From positions 38,126 through 102,125 of the forward strand of contig JAJZVL010000001.1 in assembly GCA_021845725.1 (NCBI GenBank): a DNA stretch of 64,000 nt, written 5' to 3'. Shown here in pieces: positions 36,416 to 45,218 of the stretch. Position 1 is the first letter of the stretch. Each line of letters opens with the position of its first letter. Source of the stretch: Actinomycetes bacterium (GTDB lineage Bacteria > Actinomycetota > Acidimicrobiia > Acidimicrobiales > RAAP-2). The position numbers and the translations under genes are program-made. Below the pieces are notes generated by a model that was given only the letters and a program-made list of their open reading frames with translations, did no database searches and was not told the DNA's origin.

Positions 36416-38383
36416 ATGGGTGGAGCAGTGCAGCTCGCAGTCGATCTGAACGCTCCGGGAACCTATCTGCACTGGAATATCTTCACGGTGTCCGAGGCGA
36501 ACCTGGTGCTGATCCTCGTGATGCTGGTCATCTTCGGCGTCGCGCTCCTGGTGCCGTTCCCGGTCGGCAAGCACGCCCGAGATGCTGAGCCGCAGGATCA
36601 GGGGAACGGCGCACCCGAGGGGACGCCGACACTGGCTGCGTACAAGGGTGACGCGGCCGGTGGGGGCGCAGACGGTGGGGGCGCAGACGGTGGCGCCACA
36701 GACGGTGGCGGCGACCCCACCATGTGGACCGCCCGCGTACGACGCCTCGGGCTCCGCTTCCTGCCGCCGGGCAAGCTTCTTCCCGACCGCCAGCCCGCGT
36801 ACGTGCGCTCCTGGGTCTACGTGTTCGGCGTGGCGACGCTCTCCGCGCTCGGCGTGGCGATCGTGTCGGGGTTCGCGCTCGCGTTGGGCGGTCCCGACTG
36901 GTGGCATTACAACCCGGTCGGCCACTTCTTCAACAGCCTCCACATGTGGAGCGTGGAGATGTTCATGGCCTTCATGGTCATCCACCTCTGGGGGAAGTTC
37001 TGGATGGCGGCGTGGCGCGGGCGGCGCGCCCTCACCTGGATGACCGGTGTGGTCGCCTTCGTCGCCTCCGTGGTCGAGTGCTTCACCGGCTACCTCTCCC
37101 AGCAGAACCTCGACTCGCAGTGGATCTCGACCAATGCCAAGGATGCGGTGAACGCCGCCGGGGTGGGGCCGTTCTTCGACACCATGAACTTCGGCCAGAT
37201 GCTCATGTGGCACATCGTGCTCGTCCCGCTGGTCCTGGTGGCGATCGTGGGCGCGCACATCCTGCTCGTGCGAGTGCGCGGCGTGAGCCACCCGCTGCCG
37301 GAGCAGCGCGTTCGAGGGCGGGCCGCACGCCGAGCGGCGACTGCGGCCGACGCGGCGGAGTGGCGCGGACCGACGCGTCGCTACGACATCTTGAAGGAGG
37401 CGAGCATCGCCGGTGCGGTGGTGCTCGTCCTCGTGATCGTGCTGGCGTCGGTGGTCTCGTCCCCTGACGTCCCCCCGGTGACGGTGCAGAGCTGGTCCCA
37501 TGCCACACCGGGCGACTTCATGGCGACGAGCGCCGCGGAGCTCGCGTACACGAGCGAGACCGCGACGTACGGCCCGCCCTACGACAACACGTCGACGCCT
37601 GCGGGCTCTGGGATGGTCCAGAAGATCATCGTGTCGTGGCAGCTCATCACCGGGGTCATGCAGCCGATCAACTCCGCCAAGACATTCGTGCTCGCGCCGC
37701 TGTCGACCCGTGCCCCGGGCGACCCCACGCTCACCCGGGCGCTCCGCCTCTACGAGACCGCACCCAAGCCGGTGCAGAAGGCGTGGGACACCGCGTACCT
37801 GAAGGTCGTGCACCGCGTGACCTTCAGGAACGACGTGCCCTACGTGCCGAGGGCCGCCGACGGGCCGGTGCCGGTCCTCATCTCCGCCGAGCTCACGATG
37901 GCGCGATCGGGCGCCCTCGACGCCGCCCTCCTGGCTCATCACCAGTTCTACGGCACGAACTACACGAAGCCGCTGCTCTTCCTCGAGGACGGCAGCTACT
38001 TCGCCTCGGTGGGGAGGAAGCTGCACGTGCTCGGGACACAGTGGGGGGTCATGAACGAGACCGGGAGCTACCCCGGCCAGCCGTGGCTCTGGCTCTACAC
38101 CCTGTGGTACCAGGTCCCGGGGTTCCGCACATCGACGAACGTGGACCTCATCGCCATCTACCTGACCGGGGTCGCCACGATCCTCCTGCTCGCCGTCCCG
38201 GTCATCCCGGGTCTCCGTGACATCCCCAGGTACCTGCCGGTCCACCGCCTGGTGTGGCGCGCCTGGAACCGTGAGGCGGGCGGCCACGGCGGCGACGGCG
38301 GGTCTCACCCGGCTGCAGGACCCAGCGGGAGTGGGGCCAGCGCCGGTGCCCTCAGCAGCGCGACGCGGGATGCGCCAGGGTGA
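36416..38383 (+). CDS. Atypical cytochrome b (b6-type core with extra C-terminal domain)
   Basis: A 655-residue membrane protein. The core has two haem-binding helix pairs: SLHMWSVEMFMAFMVIHLWG (His-13-His) and MWHIVLVPLVLVAIVGAHIL (His-14-His); the second spacing is that of cytochrome b6 and actinobacterial QcrB. A Gly/Asp-rich segment precedes the core. After about residue 350 come a membrane helix, a ~200-residue external domain of unknown type and a last helix. The PEWY quinol-site motif of cytochrome b is not visible. No Rieske or cytochrome c subunit genes are nearby. AGGAGG precedes the ATG. Confidence 0.75.
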   Translation: MGGAVQLAVDLNAPGTYLHWNIFTVSEANLVLILVMLVIFGVALLVPFPVGKHARDAEPQDQGNGAPEGTPTLAAYKGDAAGGGADGGGADGGATDGGGDPTMWTARVRRLGLRFLPPGKLLPDRQPAYVRSWVYVFGVATLSALGVAIVSGFALALGGPDWWHYNPVGHFFNSLHMWSVEMFMAFMVIHLWGKFWMAAWRGRRALTWMTGVVAFVASVVECFTGYLSQQNLDSQWISTNAKDAVNAAGVGPFFDTMNFGQMLMWHIVLVPLVLVAIVGAHILLVRVRGVSHPLPEQRVRGRAARRAATAADAAEWRGPTRRYDILKEASIAGAVVLVLVIVLASVVSSPDVPPVTVQSWSHATPGDFMATSAAELAYTSETATYGPPYDNTSTPAGSGMVQKIIVSWQLITGVMQPINSAKTFVLAPLSTRAPGDPTLTRALRLYETAPKPVQKAWDTAYLKVVHRVTFRNDVPYVPRAADGPVPVLISAELTMARSGALDAALLAHHQFYGTNYTKPLLFLEDGSYFASVGRKLHVLGTQWGVMNETGSYPGQPWLWLYTLWYQVPGFRTSTNVDLIAIYLTGVATILLLAVPVIPGLRDIPRYLPVHRLVWRAWNREAGGHGGDGGSHPAAGPSGSGASAGALSSATRDAPG

Positions 38384-39353
38384 GGAGGAAGTCGCCTGGG
38401 TCCTCGCCCCACTGACCGTCGAGGACGAACCCGGCGCGCGTGAGCTCCGACGCGACGCCCCGTGGCGTGAATTTGGCGCTGATCTCGGTGAGGAGCTCCT
38501 CGTCCTGGCTGAAGGGGACGGTGAGCTCGAGTGCCCCGACGTGCACGACCTGGTCGCGGTCGGACCGCAGTCGCATCTCGATCCACTGCTCGAGCGGGTC
38601 CCAGCGCACGACGTGCGCGAAGTGCTCGGGGACGAAGTCCGCGTCGAGCTCGCGGTTGACCACGTGCAGGAGGTTGCGGTTGAAGCGGCCGGTGACGCCC
38701 TTCGAGTCGTCGTAAGCCGCGAGGATCCTGGCCACGTCCTTCACCAGGTCCGATCCGAGCAGGAGGTGGTCACAGGGCGCCATGGTGCCCCGGAGCTCGG
38801 AGAAGAACCGGCGGCGCTGCGAGGGGACGAGGTTGCCGATCGTGCCGCCGAGGAATGCGATCAGCCGTCGGCCGCCGCCGGGGATCTTGCCGAGGTGGCG
38901 GTGGAAGTCACCGACGACGGCGTGGACGTGGAGGCCCTCGTACTGGCGGCCGAGTGCCGTCGCGGACGCCTCGAGGAAGTCTGCGCTCACGTCGAAGGGC
39001 ACGTACCTGCGCAGCGTGCCGAGGGCAGAGAGCGCGTCGAGGAGGACTCGGGTCTTCTCGCACGCCCCTGCCCCCAGCTCGACCAGCGTGTCGGAGCGGG
39101 TCAGCGCGGCGAGCTCACCAGCGTGACGCTCGAGAAGCACGCGTTCGGCCCTCGTGGGGTAGTACTCGGGGAGCCTCGTGATCTCCTCGAACAGCTTGCT
39201 CCCGTGCTCGTCGTAGAACCACGTCGGAGGGAGCGACCTGCGGGTGGCGCCGAGCCCTGACCGCACGTCACGCGCCAGCGCGGCGCGCAGGTCGGCGGCG
39301 TCGAGGTGCACGTCGAGGGTGAGCGCGAGAGGTTGGAAAAACGCCACGGTCAC
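38352..39353 (-). CDS. egtD: L-histidine N-alpha-methyltransferase, ergothioneine synthesis
   Basis: A 333-residue SAM-dependent enzyme of the EgtD family. It shows LPPTWFYDEHGSKLFEEITR, LPEYYPTRAERVLLERH, the SAM loop VELGAGACEKTRVLLDAL, and FLGGTIGNLVPSQRRRF, then the C-terminal EGTD-type VNRELDADFVPEHFAH. It trimethylates histidine to hercynine. GTG at 39353 overlaps the egtB stop (GTGA). Its end overlaps the cytochrome b gene tail by 32 bases on the other strand. Confidence 0.93.
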   Translation of the reverse strand: MTVAFFQPLALTLDVHLDAADLRAALARDVRSGLGATRRSLPPTWFYDEHGSKLFEEITRLPEYYPTRAERVLLERHAGELAALTRSDTLVELGAGACEKTRVLLDALSALGTLRRYVPFDVSADFLEASATALGRQYEGLHVHAVVGDFHRHLGKIPGGGRRLIAFLGGTIGNLVPSQRRRFFSELRGTMAPCDHLLLGSDLVKDVARILAAYDDSKGVTGRFNRNLLHVVNRELDADFVPEHFAHVVRWDPLEQWIEMRLRSDRDQVVHVGALELTVPFSQDEELLTEISAKFTPRGVASELTRAGFVLDGQWGEDPGDFLLTLAHPASRC

Positions 39354-40678
39354 AGGTCCCGCGCCAGCCGCAGGCCACTGAAGGCCCAGCGGGACCCGGG
39401 AGGGAAGAAGTTCCGGTACGTGGTGCGGGCGTGCCCTGGCGGGGTGATGCACGCGCTCCCACGTAGCACGTACTGGTTCACCATGAACTTCCCGTTGTAC
39501 TCCCCGACGGCGCCTGCAGCGGGCCGGAACCCCGGGTACGGGCTGTAGCTGCTCGAGGTCCATTGCCAGACGACCCCGAAGAAGCCGCCCGCCTCCGGCG
39601 GTCCAGGGTGAAGCCCGAACGTTGCAAGGTCCGGACCCTCGAGGGGCGTCGCGCCGGACGCGACCTGCTCCCACTCCGCTTCGGTGGGCAGTCGAGCCCC
39701 GGCCCAGCGCGCGAAGGCATCCGCTTCGAAGTAGCTGACGTGGACCACGGGCTGGGCGGGATCGAGTGGGCGCGGGCCCTCGAGAGTGAAGACGGTGGCC
39801 GTGGCACGGTCCTCGGGAAGGTCCCAGTAGAGCGGTGCGCGCCACAGGTGTTCTCGGACGGCTGCCCAGCCTTCGGACAGCCACAGCTCGGCTCGGGCGT
39901 AGCCGCCGTCCTCGATGAACTCCATCCACTCGCCGCAGGTGACCGGGCGGGTCGCGAGGGCGAATGGCACCAGGAATTCCGCGTGGCGAGGCATCTCGTT
40001 GTCGAAGGCGAAGCTCCCGCCGCCGTGGCCGACCTCGACGACACCACCGGGGTGCTCGATCCACTCGACCTTCGGCGTCGTCGGCGCAGTGGTTCCTGGA
40101 GCGCCCCGTCCGTCCGAAGACGCGTCCTGGGCCTGTGGCGAACCGGTCGGCGGTGGGCGGTACGCGGGCCGGAGCGGGTTCTTCGACAAGACGTGCTTGA
40201 TGTCCATGAGCAGGAGCTCCTGGTGCTGCTGCTCATGGTGGATGCCCAGTTCGACGAGATCCAGGGTCTCGGCGGCGAGCGGCTGGTCGAAGAGGTCCGC
40301 CATCGCAGCATCCACGTGGCGCCGGTAGGCGGCGATCTCCTCGATCCCGGGTCTCGAGAGCAGGCCGCGATCGGGCCGAGGGTGTCGAGCACCTGCGGCT
40401 TCGTAGTAGGAGTTGAAGAGGAAGCCGTACATTCGATGACATTGCTCGTAGCCGTGCAGCTCCGGCACCAGGAGGAACGTCTCGAAGAACCACGACGTGT
40501 GCCCGCGGTGCCACTTGGTGGGGCTGACGTCGGGCATGGACTGCACGGTCTGGTCCTCGGCGGAGAGCGGGGCCGCGAGCTCCTCGGTCGTGGTGCGCAC
40601 CGTGGCGTAGGCCGCGGCCAGGCGCGCCGCACGCCCGTCGGGCTCCTTGGGAATGCTGCCCGAGCCGGCTGGAGTCAT
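39350..40678 (-). CDS. egtB: Ergothioneine sulfoxide synthase EgtB-like protein
   Basis: A 442-residue non-haem iron enzyme. The DinB-like N-terminal domain has the iron ligands in [14 protein letters not shown] and [16 protein letters not shown] (the HxxxHxE motif). The C-terminal formylglycine-generating-enzyme-like domain has [31 protein letters not shown] and [20 protein letters not shown]. It joins a thiol to hercynine with oxygen. The genes for EgtA, EgtC and EgtE are not next to it, so the sulphur donor (gamma-glutamylcysteine or cysteine) is open. Confidence 0.92.
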   Translation of the reverse strand: MTPAGSGSIPKEPDGRAARLAAAYATVRTTTEELAAPLSAEDQTVQSMPDVSPTKWHRGHTSWFFETFLLVPELHGYEQCHRMYGFLFNSYYEAAGARHPRPDRGLLSRPGIEEIAAYRRHVDAAMADLFDQPLAAETLDLVELGIHHEQQHQELLLMDIKHVLSKNPLRPAYRPPPTGSPQAQDASSDGRGAPGTTAPTTPKVEWIEHPGGVVEVGHGGGSFAFDNEMPRHAEFLVPFALATRPVTCGEWMEFIEDGGYARAELWLSEGWAAVREHLWRAPLYWDLPEDRATATVFTLEGPRPLDPAQPVVHVSYFEADAFARWAGARLPTEAEWEQVASGATPLEGPDLATFGLHPGPPEAGGFFGVVWQWTSSSYSPYPGFRPAAGAVGEYNGKFMVNQYVLRGSACITPPGHARTTYRNFFPPGSRWAFSGLRLARDL

Positions 40679-40951
40679 TGTGCTCAGTCCCTTCGATCGT
40701 CGGTCGCAGCCCACCATGACGCCCCGCCGCCCCGAGTGCTCACTGCCAGCTGCCTCGCCGCCAGCTGCCAGAGCGAAGCTGCGCACCACCGTCCAGCGCG
40801 GCCGCGGCCCGCTCGCACGGACCCGCCGCACGCCGGCGGTGCCGCCGGGCACTCGACACCCAACGTACCCGCTACGCGCAGGGTGCGTGCCGGCGGCGTG
40901 AAGGGGCGGACACACGACGCGAGGTCGCGCAGTGGGAAGACGGGTGGCAGG

Positions 40952-41632
40952 ATGGACGAGATGATGGCGGCGCTGCGGAAGACCGGCTGGGCGGCGACGG
41001 AGAGGGTGGACGAACTGCACGCGCTCGAGGGGCGCGCGACGCCGACGGCGGTGACGAGGCGCCACCTCGTGCTGGGAACGCCGCTGGTGCCTCCGTTCCC
41101 TCCGGACACCGAGCGGGCGATCTTCGCCATGGGCTGCTTCTGGGGGGCGGAGCGCATCTTCTGGCAGATCGACGGGGTGCACACGACGGCGGTTGGCTAC
41201 TGCGGCGGCTTCACTCCGAACCCCACCTACGAGGAGGTGTGCACGGGTCGCACCGGGCACGCTGAATCGGTCCTTTGCGTCTTTCGTCCGGCGAGCGTCT
41301 CCTACGAGCAGCTTCTCGTGGCGTTCTTCGAGGGTCACGATCCGACCCAGGGGATGCGGCAGGGCAACGACGTGGGCACGCAGTACCGCTCTGGGGTGTT
41401 CGCGACCTCCGATGCGCAGCTCGATGCCGCCAAGGAGTCCGCCGCCCGGTACCAGGAGCGCCTGTACGCGGCCGGCTTCGGCCAGGTCGCGACCGAGCTA
41501 TTGCCCGCCGGACCCTTCTACTACGCCGAGGAGTACCACCAGCAGTACCTCGCAGCGAACCCCGGCGGCTACTGCGGACTGGGGAGCACCGGTGTCTCGT
41601 GTCCTGCGGGGGTCGCAGGTCTGGGGGGCTAG
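40952..41632 (+). CDS. msrA: Peptide methionine (S)-S-oxide reductase
   Basis: A 226-residue MsrA. The catalytic [11 protein letters not shown] motif, [26 protein letters not shown]-like [23 protein letters not shown] and EEYHQQYL are present, with resolving cysteines near the end ([12 protein letters not shown]). It reduces oxidised methionine in proteins. ATG at 40952 is chosen; ATGs at 40961 and 40964 are alternatives. It is divergent from the ergothioneine genes, another redox defence. Confidence 0.93.
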   Translation: MDEMMAALRKTGWAATERVDELHALEGRATPTAVTRRHLVLGTPLVPPFPPDTERAIFAMGCFWGAERIFWQIDGVHTTAVGYCGGFTPNPTYEEVCTGRTGHAESVLCVFRPASVSYEQLLVAFFEGHDPTQGMRQGNDVGTQYRSGVFATSDAQLDAAKESAARYQERLYAAGFGQVATELLPAGPFYYAEEYHQQYLAANPGGYCGLGSTGVSCPAGVAGLGG

Positions 41633-41670
41633 GTCGCACTGGCGGGTGGACGCGCTGACGAAAGGAGACC

Positions 41671-41958
41671 GTGGTGGAGGACCAGTGGACGCCCCCGGAA
41701 GCCCACACACCGTCCAAGGAGGCTCCGAGCCGGCGCCGCGGACGTGACACGAGGCTCGTGCTCACGGGTGTGGTCCTCGCGCTGTTGGTCTGGTTCGCGA
41801 TCGCGAACTTCCAGGACGTGACGATCCGGTTCTGGCTGACGACCACCTCCGCGCCGCTGATCGTCGTGATCGCCATCTCGGGGGTGCTCGGTGCCGCCGT
41901 GTCCGCCCTGTGGGCGCGGCGCAGGCGGCGGCGCACCAGCGGAGCCGACGGCTCGTAG
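41671..41958 (+). CDS. LapA-domain-like small membrane protein
   Basis: A 95-residue protein with two helices, GVVLALLVWFAIANFQDVTI and APLIVVIAISGVLGAAVSAL, in the LapA/DUF1049 pattern (ANxxxVxxxF), and basic ends (RRRGRD, RRRRRR). It is probably an inner-membrane protein involved in envelope assembly; its role is uncertain. A strong AAAGGAG lies just upstream of the GTG. Confidence 0.72.
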   Translation: MVEDQWTPPEAHTPSKEAPSRRRGRDTRLVLTGVVLALLVWFAIANFQDVTIRFWLTTTSAPLIVVIAISGVLGAAVSALWARRRRRRTSGADGS

Positions 41959-41967
41959 AGCCGTCGG
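41945..41967 (+). terminator. Hairpin overlapping the LapA-like stop codon
   Basis: CCGACGGCT at 41945-41953 pairs perfectly with AGCCGTCGG at 41959-41967 around a 5-base loop that contains the TAG stop. GTTCCC follows. This is a good candidate terminator. Confidence 0.6.
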
Positions 41968-42163
41968 GTTCCCGGGGGCGGGCTGCCTCGTTCGACGCAG
42001 GGCCGTAGACTCTGGAATCGAAGAAGAGGTGGCGCGAACATAGTTGAGGTGAGCATGGTCGGGGCGGCCACGGAGGCCTCGAGTTGGTGTGCGAGGCGGT
42101 CCTTCACCGTGCAGGTTCGGCGGGCCAAGGGACCGGAAGGTGGCGTGGACGAGGAGCGAACCG

Positions 42164-42553
42164 GTGTCGCTGTCTGAGCACGAGCAGCGCATTCTGGCCG
42201 AGCTGGAGGAGTCGCTCGCACGGGAGGACCCCCAGTTCGCCGAGCGCGTGCGGAGCCACACCGTGTACCGGCACGCTGGAAGGCAGTGCAAGTGGGCGGC
42301 TCTGGGGTTCCTCGCCGGGCTCGCGGTGCTCGTCGCCTTCTATTCCGAGTCGGTCGTGCTCGGGCTCGTGGGTGTCGCCGTGATGTTCGTGTCGGCCGTC
42401 GTGTTCGAACGGAACCTTCGCCGCCTGGGAAAGGCGAGCTGGCACGATCTCACCCACGCGCGAAGGGACGGTGAGCAGCCCGCGAGCCTCGAGGACGCGC
42501 TCCACGACACGCGGGCGTGGTTCCGCTCCCATTTCTTCCGGCGAGACCGCTGA
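42164..42553 (+). CDS. DUF3040-family membrane protein
   Basis: A 129-residue protein. The conserved LSEHEQRILAELEESLARED start is typical of DUF3040, followed by two hydrophobic segments, AALGFLAGLAVLVAFYSES and LGLVGVAVMFVSAVVFERN, and a charged C-terminus. The role is unknown; in other actinobacteria it often lies near the dcw cluster. GTG at 42164 is preferred (GAGGAG 7 bases upstream). Confidence 0.82.
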   Translation: MSLSEHEQRILAELEESLAREDPQFAERVRSHTVYRHAGRQCKWAALGFLAGLAVLVAFYSESVVLGLVGVAVMFVSAVVFERNLRRLGKASWHDLTHARRDGEQPASLEDALHDTRAWFRSHFFRRDR

Positions 42554-43437
42554 AGAGCCAGCATGTCCTGGCCGTCGACATCGGCGGCACCAAGTTCCGG
42601 GCTGGGATCGTGAGCCCTGACGGGGAGGTGCGCGGGTCGGCCCTGGTCTCCACCCCGAAGGCGGCTGGCGCGGAGACGCTGTGGTCAACCCTTGCGGCGT
42701 TGGTCCTCGACGTCCTCGATCTCGCACACGCACGGGATGTGGTCGCGTGCGGCGTGGGCTGCGGCGGGCCGATGCGCGACAGCGGGGACGCGGTGTCACC
42801 GCTCAACATCCCTGGATGGCGCGACTTCAAGCTGCGCAGCCGCCTCCAGGCGTTGACCGGGCTCCCGACGTTCGTCGACAACGACGCCAAGGCCCTGGCC
42901 CTGGGCGAGGGTCGCTACGGCCGGGCGACCATGGTCGACGACTACCTCGCGATGGTGGTGTCGACGGGGATCGGGGGCGGCCTCGTCGTGGACGGCCGTT
43001 TGCTCGACGGCCGTCTCGGCAATGCGGGTCACGTGGGCCATGTCATCGTCGAGCCCGACGGCCGAACGTGCGCGTGCGGAGCGCGAGGGTGTCTCGAGGC
43101 AGAGGCGTCGGGCACGGCCATCGAGGCGATCACCGGCAGGCCACCCGCCGAGGCGCCTCCCCACGTCGTCGAGCGAACGGGGATGCTCGTGGGGCGCGCG
43201 GTCGCGTCGGTTGCCTCCCTCTTGGACCTCGACCTGGTGGTCGTTGCCGGATCGGTCGCCCTCGGCTACGGGGCACCGTTCTTCGCCGCAGCGCAGCAGG
43301 AGCTGTCCGCGCGAGCGAGCTTGTCGTTCGTCGCCGACGCGAAGATCGTCCCTGGAGGACTTGGAGCAGACGGGCCGCTCGCCGGCGCCGCGGCGGTCGG
43401 GTTCTACGGGATGGAGCGCGCGAGCAGTCGCTCGTGA
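42517..43437 (+). CDS. ROK-family sugar kinase (glucokinase-like)
   Basis: About 306 residues. The ATP site starts HVLAVDIGGTKFRAGIV. FVDNDAKALALGEGRYGR holds the catalytic Asp, and the zinc-binding motif is CACGARGCLEAEASG. The third conserved region is VVAGSVALGYG. ROK kinases of this type phosphorylate glucose or related sugars; the substrate is not decided here. The start is unclear: GTG at 42517 lies inside the preceding gene; a CTG at 42550 overlapping its stop is a rarer choice. Confidence 0.85.
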   Translation: MVPLPFLPARPLKSQHVLAVDIGGTKFRAGIVSPDGEVRGSALVSTPKAAGAETLWSTLAALVLDVLDLAHARDVVACGVGCGGPMRDSGDAVSPLNIPGWRDFKLRSRLQALTGLPTFVDNDAKALALGEGRYGRATMVDDYLAMVVSTGIGGGLVVDGRLLDGRLGNAGHVGHVIVEPDGRTCACGARGCLEAEASGTAIEAITGRPPAEAPPHVVERTGMLVGRAVASVASLLDLDLVVVAGSVALGYGAPFFAAAQQELSARASLSFVADAKIVPGGLGADGPLAGAAAVGFYGMERASSRS

Positions 43438-43721
43438 GCCGGACCGCGAGCCCGCTGGAAGGTCTCGGCGCTGCAGCCCGCGCGCTCGCGCGTCGTCCCC
43501 GTCTGTGGCCCGTCGCGATCGTGGTTGCCGTGCGCCTCGCGCCGCGGGGGTGGTGGCGCCGGTGGCCGCCGGCTCCCTGGCCGGACGCGGGGTATTGGCG
43601 CTTCCGCATGGAAACGGCCTACGGGGGACGAGGGGACGCGCCGCTCGCGCCCGACGACGTCGTCGAGTTCCTCGAGTGGTGCCGCCAGAGATGGCGCCGT
43701 TCGCCCCGTTCGCTCCGGTAG
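43434..43721 (+). CDS. Small actinobacterial protein of unknown function
   Basis: A 95-residue basic protein. The pattern RPRLWPVAIVVAVRLAPRGWWRRWPPAPWPDAGYWRFRMETAYGG and the end DDVVEFLEWCRQRW are ones I recall from other actinobacteria, often beside a kinase, but there is no function known to me. The GTG start overlaps the ROK stop (GTGA), so translation is probably coupled. Confidence 0.65.
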   Translation: MSRTASPLEGLGAAARALARRPRLWPVAIVVAVRLAPRGWWRRWPPAPWPDAGYWRFRMETAYGGRGDAPLAPDDVVEFLEWCRQRWRRSPRSLR

Positions 43722-43732
43722 CCTTCCCGGGC

Positions 43733-44239
43733 ATGGAGCGGGTCCTCCTGCTCAACGCGACGTACGAGCCGCTGGCCCTGGTGTCCGACCGGCGCGCGGT
43801 CGTGCTGATGCTGGACGGTCGTGCAGAAGCAGTCGTGTTCCGACCCGAAGGACGGGTGTTCCGCTCCGCCCAGCTGAGCGTTGAGGTTCCTGCGATCGTC
43901 CGCCTTTCCCGGATGGTCCGGATCCCTCGCTGGGCGCGTACCCCACCGCTCACGAGGCGCGCCGTGCTCCGCCGTGACGGGGGGGTATGCGCGTACTGCG
44001 CGCAGGCGGCCGACACGGTCGACCACGTCGTGCCGAGGAGCCGTGGCGGGCGTCACGAATGGACGAACGTCGTCGCGTCCTGCAAGCGTGACAACCTGGC
44101 GAAGGGGGACCAGCTCCTCTCTGAGATCGGATGGACGCTCCCGTTCAAGCCCTGGGCCCCCGATGGCCACCTCTGGCGGCTCCGCCACCTTGCCGAGGTC
44201 GACCCGTTGTGGGAGCCGTACCTGGCGGCAGCGTCCTGA
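43733..44239 (+). CDS. HNH endonuclease-domain protein
   Basis: A 168-residue protein. N-terminal part: VLLLNATYEPLALVSDRRAV and LSRMVRIPRWARTPPLTRRAVLRRD. The HNH nuclease centre has the zinc CxxC (VCAYCAQ), the His in TVDHVVPRSRGG, and the ASCKRDNLAKGD end. This subgroup is common as a single gene in actinobacteria; nucleic-acid cleavage is plausible, but a cellular role is unknown. No toxin or mobile-element context is visible. Confidence 0.85.
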   Translation: MERVLLLNATYEPLALVSDRRAVVLMLDGRAEAVVFRPEGRVFRSAQLSVEVPAIVRLSRMVRIPRWARTPPLTRRAVLRRDGGVCAYCAQAADTVDHVVPRSRGGRHEWTNVVASCKRDNLAKGDQLLSEIGWTLPFKPWAPDGHLWRLRHLAEVDPLWEPYLAAAS

Positions 44240-44916
44240 GCGAGCCAGGCGCCGGCGGCGCCTCGGGTGCCTTCGACGTCGAGCCGTTCCGTGCTGCGGG
44301 GAGGCGCGTCGTCCTGCGGGACGTGGAGCGCCCCACGATCGTCCTGGGCAGCACGCAGCCGATCACCGTCGTCGACGCCGATCGAGCGCGCCGCAGCGGG
44401 GTCGAGGTGGTCCGGCGGCGCAGCGGCGGTGGAGCGGTCCTGCTGCGCCCGCGTGCCCAGGTCTGGGCAGATCTCTGGGTGCCCCGTGGCGACCCGCTGT
44501 GGTCGCCAGAGCCGCGCGCGAGTGCGGTCGTGGCCGGTGAATGGTGGGCCCGCGCGTTCGGGTCTGAGCGCATGAGCGTCCACCGGGGACCCTCGGTCCC
44601 TGCACCAGGGAGCGACACGATCTGTTTCGCCGGCATCGGGCCTGGAGAGGTCGTGTGGGGCACCAGGAAGGTGGTCGGCCTCGCCCAGTGGCGGAGCCGA
44701 GAAGGTGTGCTCGTCCACGGGTGCGCCTACCACCGATGGGACGCGGCGGGGATCGCCGAGCTTCTCGCCCGCCCCCTGGCCACACGCTGCTCACTCGCCT
44801 CGGCGATCGAGGATGCCGCTGTCGGCGTCGCCGATCTCGGCTGGGCGTCGTGGGGGGAAGACGCGTTGGTCGCTGCGCTTCCCGATCCCGCATCCTGGGA
44901 GGTGCGGCGAGGCTGA
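44209..44916 (+). CDS. Lipoate-protein ligase-like (BPL/LPL domain) protein
   Basis: About 235 residues with the biotin/lipoate ligase domain: VVRRRSGGGAVLLRPRAQVW matches the RRxSGGGAVxH-type signature, although the usual His is Leu here. FAGIGPGEVVWGTRKVVG carries the conserved lysine loop. The missing His and the small size suggest a divergent family member. GTG at 44209 overlaps the HNH gene end. No other lipoyl genes are nearby. Confidence 0.65.
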   Translation: MGAVPGGSVLSEPGAGGASGAFDVEPFRAAGRRVVLRDVERPTIVLGSTQPITVVDADRARRSGVEVVRRRSGGGAVLLRPRAQVWADLWVPRGDPLWSPEPRASAVVAGEWWARAFGSERMSVHRGPSVPAPGSDTICFAGIGPGEVVWGTRKVVGLAQWRSREGVLVHGCAYHRWDAAGIAELLARPLATRCSLASAIEDAAVGVADLGWASWGEDALVAALPDPASWEVRRG

Positions 44917-44955
44917 CCGGCGGCAGGTCGCTGCCCCTGCCCGTCATCTCGTCCC

Positions 44956-45023
44956 CCGCGCGACGCGACCCCCCGCGCGACGCGACCCCCCGCGCGACGC
45001 GACCCCCCGCGCGACGCGACCCC
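44956..45023. repeat. Four tandem 17-base repeats
   Basis: Four units (CCGCGCGACGCGACCCC, the last ending CCCCC) at 44956-44972, 44973-44989, 44990-45006 and 45007-45023. They lie in the 302-base gap between the lipoate-ligase-like gene and mraZ, upstream of the predicted promoter. The units contain the near-palindrome CGCGCGACGCG. Confidence 0.85.
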
Positions 45024-45093
45024 CGGTCCGATGCGTGACCGCGCATGGAGCGGGCACATGCCCGTCCCGGGGGAGGTCAGTGGGTCGAGACTG

Positions 45094-45123
45094 TTGACCA
45101 GGGGGGGGTGAAGGGCGTAAAGT
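45094..45123 (+). promoter_or_regulatory. Predicted sigma-70 promoter of the dcw cluster
   Basis: A -35 TTGACC (45094-45099) and a -10 TAAAGT (45118-45123) are separated by 18 bases. They lie about 95 bases before the mraZ start. The first MraZ-box repeat begins inside the -10. Confidence 0.6.
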
Positions 45124-45155
45124 GGCGCGAAATGGTTGATAGTGGAGCTGAGGGG
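45121..45155 (+). promoter_or_regulatory. MraZ-type operator: phased GTGG repeats
   Basis: AGTGG at 45121, AATGG at 45131, AGTGG at 45141 and a weaker AGGGG at 45151 recur every 10 bases. Direct GTGGG/TGGG-type repeats with 5-base gaps are the known MraZ binding pattern. They overlap and follow the predicted promoter, so MraZ would repress its own operon. Confidence 0.6.
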
Positions 45156-45218
45156 TGTCGAGCTCCAGGCGCGGGCTGAGGAGCGTCGTGGACGGGGACG
45201 GGGACTGGACCGGAGTCA

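Noticed and set aside
43733..44239. Mobile element or intron-borne HNH nuclease
   Set aside because: No flanking repeats, integrase or intron structure; the gene sits in a run of ordinary coupled genes.
44587..44603. GGGAC-CCTCG-GTCCC, similar to a DosR box
   Set aside because: The spacer is 5, not 4, and it lies inside the lipoate-ligase-like coding region.
44956..45023. Possible CRISPR array
   Set aside because: The 17-base units are directly joined with no unique spacers and no cas genes are near.
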